Positions 7,624 to 15,931 of a stretch of DNA of 63,880 bases are shown here, one piece after another (the first letter of the stretch is position 1; each line of letters starts with the position of its first letter). Source of the DNA: Candidatus Tumulicola scandinaviensis. GTDB lineage: Bacteria > Vulcanimicrobiota > Vulcanimicrobiia > Vulcanimicrobiales > Vulcanimicrobiaceae. The notes beneath the pieces were generated by a model. It worked only from the letters and a program-made list of their open reading frames with translations, made no database searches and was not told the DNA's origin. A program made the position numbers and the translations under genes. The stretch spans positions 1-63,880 of the forward strand of contig PLLA01000093.1 of assembly GCA_003140835.1 (NCBI GenBank). The letters run 5' to 3'.

Positions 7624-8897
7624 GCGACCGCCGGATGGGCGAGCGTGGCCAGCCGGCGTCCCAGTAAATAACATTCGAATCCGCAACGCTGCCAGTCTTC
7701 GACGGCAAAAAAGTTTCGGGTATCGATCAGCCGTGGGGTGCGCATCAGCGATGCCATCTCCGCCGGCCAGATGCTTCGAAACGCCGAGTGCGGCGTGACC
7801 AAAACCAGCGCATCGGCATCGGCTGCCGCCAGCGCGAGCGATTCCGACAGAGGCTCGGAAAAGCGCGTGACGAGCGGGTCGTACACGGCGGTCGCATACC
7901 CGCGTTCGCGCAGCAGATCGGCGATGCGCGCGGTCGGGCTCTCGCGCGCGTCGTCGACGTCGGCTTTATAGGCCGCGCCGAGCAGCGCGATCTTACGGCC
8001 CCGAGCGGGGCCGACCATTTCGGCGATCCGGTGCACGATGTGGTACGGCATTCGATCGTTGACGCGCCTGGCCGATTGGATCAGCTCGGTGATGAACGGA
8101 CTGGCGTTGGAAAGAAACTGCGGATCGACCGGAATGCAGTGTCCTCCGACCCCCGGGCCCGGGTTCAAAATGTCGACCCTGGGATGCTTGTTTGCGAGGT
8201 CGATCGTCTCCCAAACGTCGACGCCCAGTTCTTCGGCAATAATCGAAAGCTCGTTGGCAAAAGCGATGTTGACGTCGCGAAACGTGTTTTCCACAATCTT
8301 GACGAACTCCGCACCGGGGGTCGACGCCAACGCGATCGGGCCCTCGCAAAACGACGCGTAGAGATCGCGCACGATTTCGGCGTCGCGCAGCGTACGGCCG
8401 CCGACCACCCGCGCGTTGTTCCGCAACTCTTCGATAATTGCGCCCGGAATGACGCGTTCGGGACAATGCGCTACGTGATAGTCGTCGATCGATTTACCGG
8501 CGCGGTGCAGCGCCCGTTCGAAAATGCGTTCGGTGGCACCCGGGGGCACGGTCGATTCCAGGACCAGCAGCGACCCAGGCTCGGCCACCGCCGCGACGGC
8601 GTCGGCGGCGGCCTCGACGTAGCGCAGATCCGGTTTTCCTTCGTGGGTCGGCGTCGGAAGACACAAAATGAAAGCTTGGGCACCCGGCACCTGGTCGACG
8701 ACTTGAAGGTTGCCGCTGGTAAGGGCTTCGCTCACGGCCAGGCGCACGGCGCTTTCGTTGGTGGCGATTTCCCCGCGCCGTAAGCCGTGCCGCAGATTTG
8801 GATTGGCATCGTAGCCATAGACGCGGTGGCCGCCGCGCGCAAAAAGCGCCGCCGTCGGCAACCCGATATAGCCGAGGCCGATAACCGCTACGTTCAC
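7620..8897 (-). CDS. UDP-sugar 6-dehydrogenase (WecC/WbpA type)
   Basis: A 425-aa NAD-dependent enzyme that oxidises C6 of a UDP-hexose twice to give a UDP-uronic acid. Rossmann N-terminus GLGYIGLPTAALFA; central block AHCPERVIPGAIIEEL; catalytic Cys254 in GPGVGGHCIPVDP; C-terminal ALLGAAYKADVDDARESP. The HCPERV.PG and GPGVGGHCIPVDP forms are those of UDP-GlcNAc/ManNAc dehydrogenases (WbpA, WecC) rather than UDP-glucose dehydrogenase. With the aminotransferase, Gfo/Idh and acetyltransferase genes of the facing operon it could build a UDP-2,3-diamino-uronate. GTG start in a GTGA overlap with the upstream glycosyltransferase. Confidence 0.9.
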   Translation of the reverse strand: MNVAVIGLGYIGLPTAALFARGGHRVYGYDANPNLRHGLRRGEIATNESAVRLAVSEALTSGNLQVVDQVPGAQAFILCLPTPTHEGKPDLRYVEAAADAVAAVAEPGSLLVLESTVPPGATERIFERALHRAGKSIDDYHVAHCPERVIPGAIIEELRNNARVVGGRTLRDAEIVRDLYASFCEGPIALASTPGAEFVKIVENTFRDVNIAFANELSIIAEELGVDVWETIDLANKHPRVDILNPGPGVGGHCIPVDPQFLSNASPFITELIQSARRVNDRMPYHIVHRIAEMVGPARGRKIALLGAAYKADVDDARESPTARIADLLRERGYATAVYDPLVTRFSEPLSESLALAAADADALVLVTPHSAFRSIWPAEMASLMRTPRLIDTRNFFAVEDWQRCGFECYLLGRRLATLAHPAVA

Positions 8898-10108
8898 TCG
8901 TGACCCTTTCGTTCGAAGGCGGATGCGAGCTCGCGCATTTGGGTACGCACGTCGTGGCGCGCGGCCACGCGATCGTACGCGAGGCCCGCGCGGTCGCGGG
9001 CGGCATCCGGATTGAGATAGACGTCTAAGAGCGCCGCCGCCAGAGCGCCGGCATCGTCGGGCTTCACCAGCCGTCCGCAGCCGTCGTCGAGCAACTCGCC
9101 GACGCTGCCCGAATTGGTTGCGACCACCGGCACGCCGAGGGCCATCGCCTCGAGCAGCGCCGAGGGGACGCCCTCCATCATTTTTTCACCGGCGGCGCGG
9201 CTGGCCAGCACGACCGCCTCGAACCACCCGAGCCGATACGCATTGTGCAGTGCGTCGCGCGCGATGAATCCACCGAAACGTACGGCGTCGCGAAGTTCCA
9301 GAAAATCGGCCTCGGCCTCAAGTTCGGCTTGCATCGGCCCGGCGCCATACAGGGTGCAGCGAACCGGAACGTTCGATCGGCGCAGCCTCGCCAGCGCGGC
9401 GAAGAGAACCTTGTGCCCCTTCACGGGCACGAGCGCCGCCGGGCAAACGATGCGAAACTCGGCGTTGTCGGAGCGCGGCGGCGTCGCGCGATCGGGCACG
9501 ACGGTCCCGAGGCGCAGCCGGCGAATGCGTCCGTTCAGCGCCGGCATTCGGACGCGCAAATCGCGTTCGCCGCGATCCGATATCGCGCGTACGAATGAAA
9601 CGCTGCGCTGCTTGACGTCGAACGCGTTGCGTTCGTAAATATCCCAGCGGTGGGCCGTCGCGCTCCAAAGCGCATCGCTTGCCAGCGCCGCCACCATCGC
9701 CACGGTGGAAGGCGTCGACATCCAATACGCATGGATGTGGTCGAAACGATGTTCTCTCGCCCAGTGCGCGAGGGCCAACGCCTTCACGAGGACGGTGGCG
9801 TTCTTCGCGAAGCCGGGATCGCGGGAGGCCATCAACTGTCCGATCGCCCCAATCGTGGCGCCCGGCCGCTCGGCCACGGTTTGGGCCGCACGCCGCAGCA
9901 AGCTCGCATTCACGAGCGGCCACGCGAGAACTTCGACGCCGTCGGGAACGCGATGCCGGGCTGGTTGACGCGGCGAGCGAACCGGCACCACGACCACGCG
10001 ATCGAAGTAGCGCACGAGCTCCTCGAGTTCGGCCGTCAAGTACGCTTCCTGCGCTCCGAAAGGAAAGCGTGAGGTGACGACGATCAAGCGTTTGGCGCGA
10101 CCGATCAC
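8894..10108 (-). CDS. Glycosyltransferase family 4 (WcaL/AmsK-like)
   Basis: A 404-aa GT-B transferase. It begins KRLIVVTSRFPFGAQEAYLTAELEEL, as in colanic-acid WcaL-type enzymes, and has DHIHAYWMSTPSTVA, the domain-2 start RIVCPAALVPVKGHKVLF, LYGAGPMQAELE and the acidic motif EGVPSALLEAMALGVPVVAT. The frame is open as far as 10333, but I place the start at the GTG at 10108, which makes a GTGA overlap with the upstream stop; the extra N-terminal sequence is antisense-like Arg-rich shadow of the upstream gene. It would act on the lipid-linked oligosaccharide at the inner membrane. Confidence 0.87.
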   Translation of the reverse strand: MIGRAKRLIVVTSRFPFGAQEAYLTAELEELVRYFDRVVVVPVRSPRQPARHRVPDGVEVLAWPLVNASLLRRAAQTVAERPGATIGAIGQLMASRDPGFAKNATVLVKALALAHWAREHRFDHIHAYWMSTPSTVAMVAALASDALWSATAHRWDIYERNAFDVKQRSVSFVRAISDRGERDLRVRMPALNGRIRRLRLGTVVPDRATPPRSDNAEFRIVCPAALVPVKGHKVLFAALARLRRSNVPVRCTLYGAGPMQAELEAEADFLELRDAVRFGGFIARDALHNAYRLGWFEAVVLASRAAGEKMMEGVPSALLEAMALGVPVVATNSGSVGELLDDGCGRLVKPDDAGALAAALLDVYLNPDAARDRAGLAYDRVAARHDVRTQMRELASAFERKGHE

Positions 10109-11220
10109 GATGTGGAACCGCACAAACGGAGATACATCTTCCGGTGGGCATCGGCGGTGCGCTCGATATCGTACGACTGGCGTGCGTGCCGCTCGGCGCG
10201 CTCGGCAAGGGACCGTCGCAGTTCCGGATTTCCGCGCGCGCGTTCGATCGCAGCGGCAACGTCTTCCGGCGTAAAGCCTTCGGCGATGAGACCGTAGCGC
10301 CCGTGGTCGAGCATGTCGGAAGCGCCCAGCCACGGCGTCGTGACGATCGGCACCTTCGCAAGCATCGCCTCGATCAACGCGAGCGGCATGCCTTCGAACC
10401 AGGAACTCATGAGCAGGACGTCCGCACCGGGCAAGATCGACGCGACGTCGGTGCGGTAGCCGAGAAAGCGGACGCGGCCGGCGATTCCTAAGGCGCAGGC
10501 GAGATCGCGCAACATGGGTTCGTTCTCGCCCGCGCCGACGAACAGCAGCACCGAGCGCTCGCGTGTCGCCGGCTCGAGCGCAGAAAAGGCCTGCAGTGCC
10601 AACGCGTGATTCTTTTGATATTCCATGCGCCCGACCAGCACGATCGCGAACTCGTCGTCGCGCACTGCCAGCCGCTCGCGAGCGAGAGCCCGGTCTGCGT
10701 GGCCGTCGACCAGCGTCACGCCGTTTTGTATTGCAAGCATCTTGCCGGGCGGCAGGCGCTCCTGACGGCTGAGCGCCGCGACCTGTTCGCTAAAGAAGGT
10801 CACGACGCGCGCGGTCATGCGATGGAGCAGCCAGTCCGCCGCGCGTTCCACCCGCGTGCGGCGTACGTCGCAGGGATTGTGCTCCGTATGAACGATGCAT
10901 CGCGCGCCGGCGAGCAAGGCCGCGAAGCGTCCCCAGTATTTGCCGACGTGGGTGTGCGTGTGAACGATGTCCGGCTTGAAACGCCGTATTTTGCGCGCCA
11001 TTTCCCACACGAACGCCCGGTCGCGGCGATCTTTTCGGCCGGCGTGCATCAGTGGAAAAGTCAAGCGCTGCCGCAGCTCGGCAGGCGGCTCGTAAATCGT
11101 CAGCAGCGCCGCATCGACGTCCGGCGACGACAGGTGTCCGATTAGATCGACGACGAGCCGCTCGGCACCGTAACCGCGGATCGACGGAAGAATGTGGAGG
11201 ACTCGCACGGCAGCGGTCAT
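10105..11220 (-). CDS. Glycosyltransferase family 4
   Basis: A 371-aa GT4 protein: VLHILPSIRGYGAERLVVDL at the N-terminus, KPDIVHTHTHVGKYWGR in the acceptor domain, IQNGVTLVDG, then LVGRMEYQKNHALALQAF, FVGAGENEPML and SSWFEGMPLALIEAMLAKVP in the nucleotide-sugar domain. The start is the ATG at 11220, which overlaps the stop of the glycosylphosphotransferase gene (ATGA). The continuous frame reaches 12021 only because the upstream gene's alternative frame is open; that 5' part is not coding here. Third gene product of the operon acting on the repeat unit. Sugar specificity is unknown. Confidence 0.88.
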   Translation of the reverse strand: MTAAVRVLHILPSIRGYGAERLVVDLIGHLSSPDVDAALLTIYEPPAELRQRLTFPLMHAGRKDRRDRAFVWEMARKIRRFKPDIVHTHTHVGKYWGRFAALLAGARCIVHTEHNPCDVRRTRVERAADWLLHRMTARVVTFFSEQVAALSRQERLPPGKMLAIQNGVTLVDGHADRALARERLAVRDDEFAIVLVGRMEYQKNHALALQAFSALEPATRERSVLLFVGAGENEPMLRDLACALGIAGRVRFLGYRTDVASILPGADVLLMSSWFEGMPLALIEAMLAKVPIVTTPWLGASDMLDHGRYGLIAEGFTPEDVAAAIERARGNPELRRSLAERAERHARQSYDIERTADAHRKMYLRLCGSTS

Positions 11221-12656
11221 GCGGCCCGATGAAAGAGAAACTCGCAGAGCGTTTGGAACAGCACTGCGACGTCGAGGTAGGGCGACCAGTTTTCGAGATA
11301 TTGCAGATCGTAGGCTAGGCGCTCGCCGGCTGCCGACGTGTCCACGTTGCGTTTCATGTGAACGTGCGACCACCCGGTGATGCCGGGGCGCACCAGGTGC
11401 CGCTGATCGTAGCGCGCCAGCGCTCCCCGAAAGAGATCGACGAACATGGGACGTTCGGGCCGGGGACCGACCAGCGACATATCGCCGCGTAACACGTTGA
11501 AGAGTTGCGGGAGTTCGTCGATGCTGAAACGCCGCAAGAAGCCGCCGATGCGGGTTTTGCGCGGATCGTCGTCGGTGGCCCACACTGCGCCGATGGTGCT
11601 TTCGGCGTCTTGTCGCATCGAGCGAAATTTCAGGATGCGAAACGCCTTGCCACCCATGCCGGCTCGCTCTTGGGAGTACAGGATCGGCCAGCCGGAGTCG
11701 ATGACGATGGCGATGGCGGCCACCAGCATGACCGGCGAGAAGAGCAGCAGGGCGATGCTCCCAAAGACGACGTCCATCAGCCGTTTTACGAGCTGGGCAC
11801 GCGGCGAACACGCGCGCAGACGCGCCGGAACGATGAGCACCTGCCGTCCGTCGGTCTGAAGGCTGAGGTCGTAGCAGTACCGGATGACCGTCGGCGGTGC
11901 GAATGCCAGGCGGATTCGCTCCGATGCGGCGATCTCGAGAACGTGCGCGAGCAGATGCGAAGGAATCATCTCGGTCAGGATGAGCGCGTCGCAGCCCCAT
12001 GTGCGCGCGTGGTTGAACCATTCGATGCGCTGGAGTTCCGGGTCGCGGCTGAGATCGATCTGGCCGATGGCTTCGGCAATGTCGTCGACCACGATGAGTT
12101 GGGTCTCCGCGTCGTCGGGAAGCTCCAGGCTTTCGAGCACTCGTTCGATGTGGTCCGAGGTCCCGACTAGGCTAACCCGGCGGCGCCCCTTGAACCACTC
12201 GTTGTGCCGAATGCGGTGAAGCATCGCGCGGGACGAGCCGACCAGCACGATTGAAAACAGGAGCGCAAACACGAGCGCGATGCGCGACGTCGAGATTCCG
12301 GGATAGATGGTAAAGAGCACGAGTTGCGGGATCGTTCCCAACATCAAAGCCGCAATCGTATAATAGAGTTCGTCTTTCATCGACAAGGCGTACGTCCGTC
12401 GATACAGACCTAACCGATCGAAAACGATCACCCACAGCGCAACGTACACGACCTCGGCGATGAGAAGATGTCCGACGATCCTCGGCGATTCCCAATGATG
12501 GAAGCCGATCAAAGCGCCGAGGCACGAAGCCACGACGAAGAGCGCGACGTCGCTGGCCACCAAGATTGCGACCCATCGCGCCGGGAATGCGCGTGGAGCG
12601 CCCCGAGTAACCGATTTGCGCTGCGGAGCCGGGCGCTCGACGATACGGGTGGCCAT
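11217..12656 (-). CDS. Polyprenyl-phosphate sugar-1-phosphate transferase (WbaP/WcaJ family)
   Basis: A 479-aa initiating enzyme that moves a hexose-1-phosphate from UDP-sugar to undecaprenyl phosphate, starting exopolysaccharide synthesis. Four or five N-terminal membrane helices (residues about 30-150) are followed by a Rossmann-like region (SLVGTSDHIERVLESLEL) and the catalytic domain: KRLMDVVFGSIALLLFSPVM, FRILKFRSMRQDAE, DELPQLFNVLRGDMSLVGPRP and RPGITGW. It is the first gene of the leftward operon. Its ATG has a TATCAT box ten bases upstream in the shared divergent region, so the mRNA leader may be only a few bases long. Confidence 0.92.
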   Translation of the reverse strand: MATRIVERPAPQRKSVTRGAPRAFPARWVAILVASDVALFVVASCLGALIGFHHWESPRIVGHLLIAEVVYVALWVIVFDRLGLYRRTYALSMKDELYYTIAALMLGTIPQLVLFTIYPGISTSRIALVFALLFSIVLVGSSRAMLHRIRHNEWFKGRRRVSLVGTSDHIERVLESLELPDDAETQLIVVDDIAEAIGQIDLSRDPELQRIEWFNHARTWGCDALILTEMIPSHLLAHVLEIAASERIRLAFAPPTVIRYCYDLSLQTDGRQVLIVPARLRACSPRAQLVKRLMDVVFGSIALLLFSPVMLVAAIAIVIDSGWPILYSQERAGMGGKAFRILKFRSMRQDAESTIGAVWATDDDPRKTRIGGFLRRFSIDELPQLFNVLRGDMSLVGPRPERPMFVDLFRGALARYDQRHLVRPGITGWSHVHMKRNVDTSAAGERLAYDLQYLENWSPYLDVAVLFQTLCEFLFHRAA

Positions 12657-12821
12657 GAATGTTCAAATGATAGCCGTCACGGAGCGGCGCTCGGAGTGCC
12701 GTTAGCACTACGCGGCGTGACTCACGGAGAAAAGGACTCAAGTCCCTCCTGCGAAGGTCCCAACCTCTGAGCAGTGTCGTCCTTATGGAGCGGCCTCTGC
12801 GCAGCGTACTATTTTAGGACG
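12657..12821 (+). promoter_or_regulatory. Divergent promoter region of the two exopolysaccharide operons, with a leader hairpin
   Basis: This 165-bp region separates the two facing operons. A -10-like TATCAT for the leftward operon is read on the minus strand at 12672-12667 and TACTAT for the rightward operon at 12807-12812; they lie 10 and 9 bases from the two ATGs. Between them is an imperfect hairpin at 12726-12749: GGAG/CTCC outer stem, AAAA on one side, GGAC/GTCC inner stem and loop TCAA. No convincing -35 is seen for either direction, suggesting activator dependence. A GTG at 12774 could extend the kinase by 16 residues. Confidence 0.45.
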
Positions 12822-14960
12822 ATGCCAAATATAGCGCCGTTCAGAGGCCCGGCCTCGTTGACGCACTACGAAGCGCAACCGGACCGGGCAGAGGACAGAC
12901 GCGATATCGAACGCCTGTTTTCCGCTCTCATAAAACGCTGGCGCGTCTTCGCTGCGGTTGCGGGCGGATTCGTCGCGCTGGTTGCGATCGTCACGATTTT
13001 GACGCCGAAGTCGTATACGACGACGGTGCGATTGCTGGCCGGCCGGTCCGATACGAACGTTGCAACTTCCGATAACAGCACCACTCTTCCGGTGTTGAAC
13101 GCCCTGGTGCTCCAGAGCGGCGTCCAGTCGGCCGAAACGTTCGCGGCACTCGCGCAGCAGCGCGATATTGCGTCGACCGTCATCAAGCAGCTGAACCTTT
13201 CAATAACGCCTAAAGAGCTGCTGGGTAGGGTAAGCGTACGCCCGGTCGCAAATACGGCGCTCCTCAATCTCAACGTCAGCGGCAAAACGCCCGACGAGTC
13301 CGCTCAAATGGCCAATGCGTTTGCCGGCGCCTTCGTCGACGAGGAGCGCGATTTCGTGCGCTCCGAGGCAGTTTCGGCGATCGGCTATTTGTCGAAGGAG
13401 CTGCCCAGCGCTCGCGGCCGCATGCGGGCCACCGCAACCCAGCTGGCGCAGTTTCAATCGGCCCACGGATACATGGACGCGACGTCGCACGAGCAGGACG
13501 TGGTGTCGCGAGTCGCCACCGTCGATCAGCGTATCGACCAGTTGAAGGTCGACGCCAGTGAGGCCAAAGCGCTTCTCGATAGCGCGTCGAGCCAAATGGC
13601 CTCGCTCTCCAGCACGGTCGACAGCGCCCAACAGGTGCAGCGCAATCCGGTTTCTTCCGACTTACGGTCGAAACTCGCCGACGTCGAAACGCAGCTCGCC
13701 GAGGCGCAGCAGAAGTATACGCCGGCGCACCCGACGGTCATCTCTCTCCAGCAGCAGCGCGCGGCGCTGATCGCGCAAATTGCGGCGCAGCCTTCGGCCG
13801 TCGTGAGCGAAACGACGGTGGCGCCCAATCCGCTCTATCAGTCGCTGCAGCAACAAGCGGCGACCTATCGGGCGCGCATTCAAGGAGACCAAGCGCAGGT
13901 AAAGTCGCTGCGATCCGAACGCCGGGCCTATCGCACCGACGTCAAGTCGCTGCCCGAACAGGCCGTGCAGTTCGGCGCCATTCAAGAGGAAGCCAAGCGC
14001 GCCGCCAACGTCTACAACGCCCTCGAACAAAAGTATAACGACGCGCTGGTGGCCAGCTCGACGGCGATTAGCGACATCATCATCGTCCAGCCGGCGAGCG
14101 CCGACGCCGCGATTAGGCGTCCGAGCTTGTCCACAAATCTGGCGATCGCGATCGCGGTCGGCCTGCTGCTCGGACTGGCGGTGATCTACGTTCTCGACGC
14201 GATCGAACGCCGGGCCGCCGGCGCCAACGTCGCCGGGCTCCTCGGCCTGCCGGTGGTCGCGCGCATTCCCGAGTTCGAAGTCAAGAATCCGCGGATGCTC
14301 CCGTCGGTGCAAGCCATGACCGTCGAAGCGTTCTTGCACCTCTGCGTGACCTTGCATCGCACGAACCGGCGCCGGATGCGAAGTCTCGCGGTGCTGAGCG
14401 CACGTCGCGGAGAAGGCAAGTCGACGGTCGCCCTCAACCTCGCCAAGAGCTTATCGACGCTGAACCCGGGCGTTCTGCTGATCGACGCCGACCTTCGCCA
14501 GCCGACGCTGCACGAAAAAGCCAACTGCCCCAACACCGCCGGTTTGAGCAACGTGCTGGACGGCTCCATGTCGATGCACGAAGCGATCCAGCATCTCGCG
14601 CCCGGCCTCGACATCCTCACCAGCGGTCCGGATTCGCTCGCGCCGGTCCGGCTGCTGAACTCGCAGTTCGAAGCGCTGCTCGGCAAAGCCCGGACCGCCT
14701 ACGAGACCGTGATCGTCGACACGCCGGCGCTCTCGGCCGTATCCGACGGCCTGATGGTCGCCGCGCACACCGACGGTTCGCTGCTGGTCGTCTCCGCCAA
14801 CGGAACCGACGAGAACGACGCGCGCAAGGCGGTCGAGCAACTAAAGATCTTTGGCATCGATAACGTGCTGGGCGTCGTCGTCAACAAAGAAATGGTGACG
14901 ATCAGCGATTACGACGATTATTTCGTGCGGATGCGCGCGCTGATGGCGGGCTCGGCATGA
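12822..14960 (+). CDS. Wzc-like polysaccharide co-polymerase / bacterial tyrosine kinase
   Basis: A 712-aa PCP-2a protein that controls polymer length and export with the OPX protein. Transmembrane helices at about residues 40-60 and 440-460 flank a long periplasmic coiled coil (residues about 165-400). The cytoplasmic BY-kinase domain has Walker A SARRGEGKSTVALNLAKSL (Lys about 533), the A' motif LLIDADLRQPTL and Walker B VIVDTPALS. The C-terminus carries only two tyrosines (SDYDDYF) instead of the usual tyrosine cluster, so autophosphorylation may be limited. I prefer the ATG at 12822 because the -10 box TACTAT sits just upstream; GTG 12774 is the alternative. Confidence 0.9.
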   Translation: MPNIAPFRGPASLTHYEAQPDRAEDRRDIERLFSALIKRWRVFAAVAGGFVALVAIVTILTPKSYTTTVRLLAGRSDTNVATSDNSTTLPVLNALVLQSGVQSAETFAALAQQRDIASTVIKQLNLSITPKELLGRVSVRPVANTALLNLNVSGKTPDESAQMANAFAGAFVDEERDFVRSEAVSAIGYLSKELPSARGRMRATATQLAQFQSAHGYMDATSHEQDVVSRVATVDQRIDQLKVDASEAKALLDSASSQMASLSSTVDSAQQVQRNPVSSDLRSKLADVETQLAEAQQKYTPAHPTVISLQQQRAALIAQIAAQPSAVVSETTVAPNPLYQSLQQQAATYRARIQGDQAQVKSLRSERRAYRTDVKSLPEQAVQFGAIQEEAKRAANVYNALEQKYNDALVASSTAISDIIIVQPASADAAIRRPSLSTNLAIAIAVGLLLGLAVIYVLDAIERRAAGANVAGLLGLPVVARIPEFEVKNPRMLPSVQAMTVEAFLHLCVTLHRTNRRRMRSLAVLSARRGEGKSTVALNLAKSLSTLNPGVLLIDADLRQPTLHEKANCPNTAGLSNVLDGSMSMHEAIQHLAPGLDILTSGPDSLAPVRLLNSQFEALLGKARTAYETVIVDTPALSAVSDGLMVAAHTDGSLLVVSANGTDENDARKAVEQLKIFGIDNVLGVVVNKEMVTISDYDDYFVRMRALMAGSA

Positions 14961-15931
14961 CCGGGGTAACGGTCATCGTGCCGGCCTACAACGAAGGCCC
15001 CGGCCTGGCCGGCGCGCTGACGGCGATCGCAACGTATTTCGCGTCGCACGACGCAGCGTACGAGTTCTCGTACCTGATCGTCGACGACGGGAGCACCGAC
15101 CATACACATGCGGTGGCCGAAGCGTTCGCGCGCCGCTACCGGCGGGTTCGCGTTCTCAGGCACGAAGAAAACCGGGGTCTCGGCGCCGCACTGCGCACCG
15201 CTTTCGAGGACGTTCGTACCGAACTTGCCGTCGTTTTAGACGCCGATCTCAGCTATTCGCCGGCAACCGCCATGCAGCTGATCGAGGCGCTGGAGACCGA
15301 CCGCGCCGACGTCGCGCTGGCTTCCCCGTACGCCTTCGGCGGAAGCGTGCTCAACGTTCCGCCGCTGCGGCGGCTTTTGAGCCGGGAAGGGAACCGCTTC
15401 CTATCGCTGGCGACCAACGGCCGTTATGCGACGCTGACGTGCATGGTGCGGGCGTACCGCGTGGCGGCTTTGCGGCGTCTCGAATTTCGCAGCGACAGAA
15501 TGGTGGCGATTGCCGAGATGCTGCTGTGCGCGCTGAGGCAGAACTTGCGCGTCGTCGAAATTCCCGCGACGCTCGAGTGGAGCCAAGCGCGACGCAACGG
15601 CGGCCGCCGCATCGACCTTGCCCGGATCGCATCGCAAATCGGCGCGACGGTCCTGCTGGGGTGCCGTTACCGTCCGGCGCTGTGGCTCGCGCTTCCCGGA
15701 CTTTTTCCCGGACTACTACCGCTGGTCGTCGTTTTGCTGCTCGCTTTTCGCGTCAGCCGCGCCACCCTGGCGATCGGCACCACCGCGACCATCGTCGTCC
15801 AATACACGAGTCTCGCGCTCTTTACGGGTCAAATTACCGCATTTATCCGCCAAAAGTTTAATCAACGACGCCGCTACCGATCGAATGGAGTAAAAAACAG
15901 TGGCCTTAACGTTCCAACCCATATCGCATAG
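14957..15931 (+). CDS. Glycosyltransferase family 2, DPM1-like, with C-terminal membrane helices
   Basis: A 324-aa GT-A transferase of the dolichol/polyprenyl-phosphate sugar synthase type. VIVPAYNEGPGLAGAL, IVDDGSTDHTHAVAEAF, ENRGLGAALRTAF and the DXD motif VVLDADLSY define the catalytic domain, followed by EIPATLEW. Two hydrophobic segments (about residues 230-290) anchor it in the membrane. It may add a sugar to undecaprenyl phosphate or to the lipid-linked repeat. It overlaps the kinase gene by an ATGA and its last 32 bases overlap the next gene. The C-terminal tail after RQKFNQRR looks unstructured. Confidence 0.86.
   Translation: MTGVTVIVPAYNEGPGLAGALTAIATYFASHDAAYEFSYLIVDDGSTDHTHAVAEAFARRYRRVRVLRHEENRGLGAALRTAFEDVRTELAVVLDADLSYSPATAMQLIEALETDRADVALASPYAFGGSVLNVPPLRRLLSREGNRFLSLATNGRYATLTCMVRAYRVAALRRLEFRSDRMVAIAEMLLCALRQNLRVVEIPATLEWSQARRNGGRRIDLARIASQIGATVLLGCRYRPALWLALPGLFPGLLPLVVVLLLAFRVSRATLAIGTTATIVVQYTSLALFTGQITAFIRQKFNQRRRYRSNGVKNSGLNVPTHIA

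Noticed and set aside
10105..12021. A 638-codon minus-strand open frame covering two genes
   Set aside because: The first third is Arg-rich shadow of the polyprenyl-P sugar transferase gene; the recognisable GT4 domain begins at the ATG at 11220, which makes an ATGA overlap.
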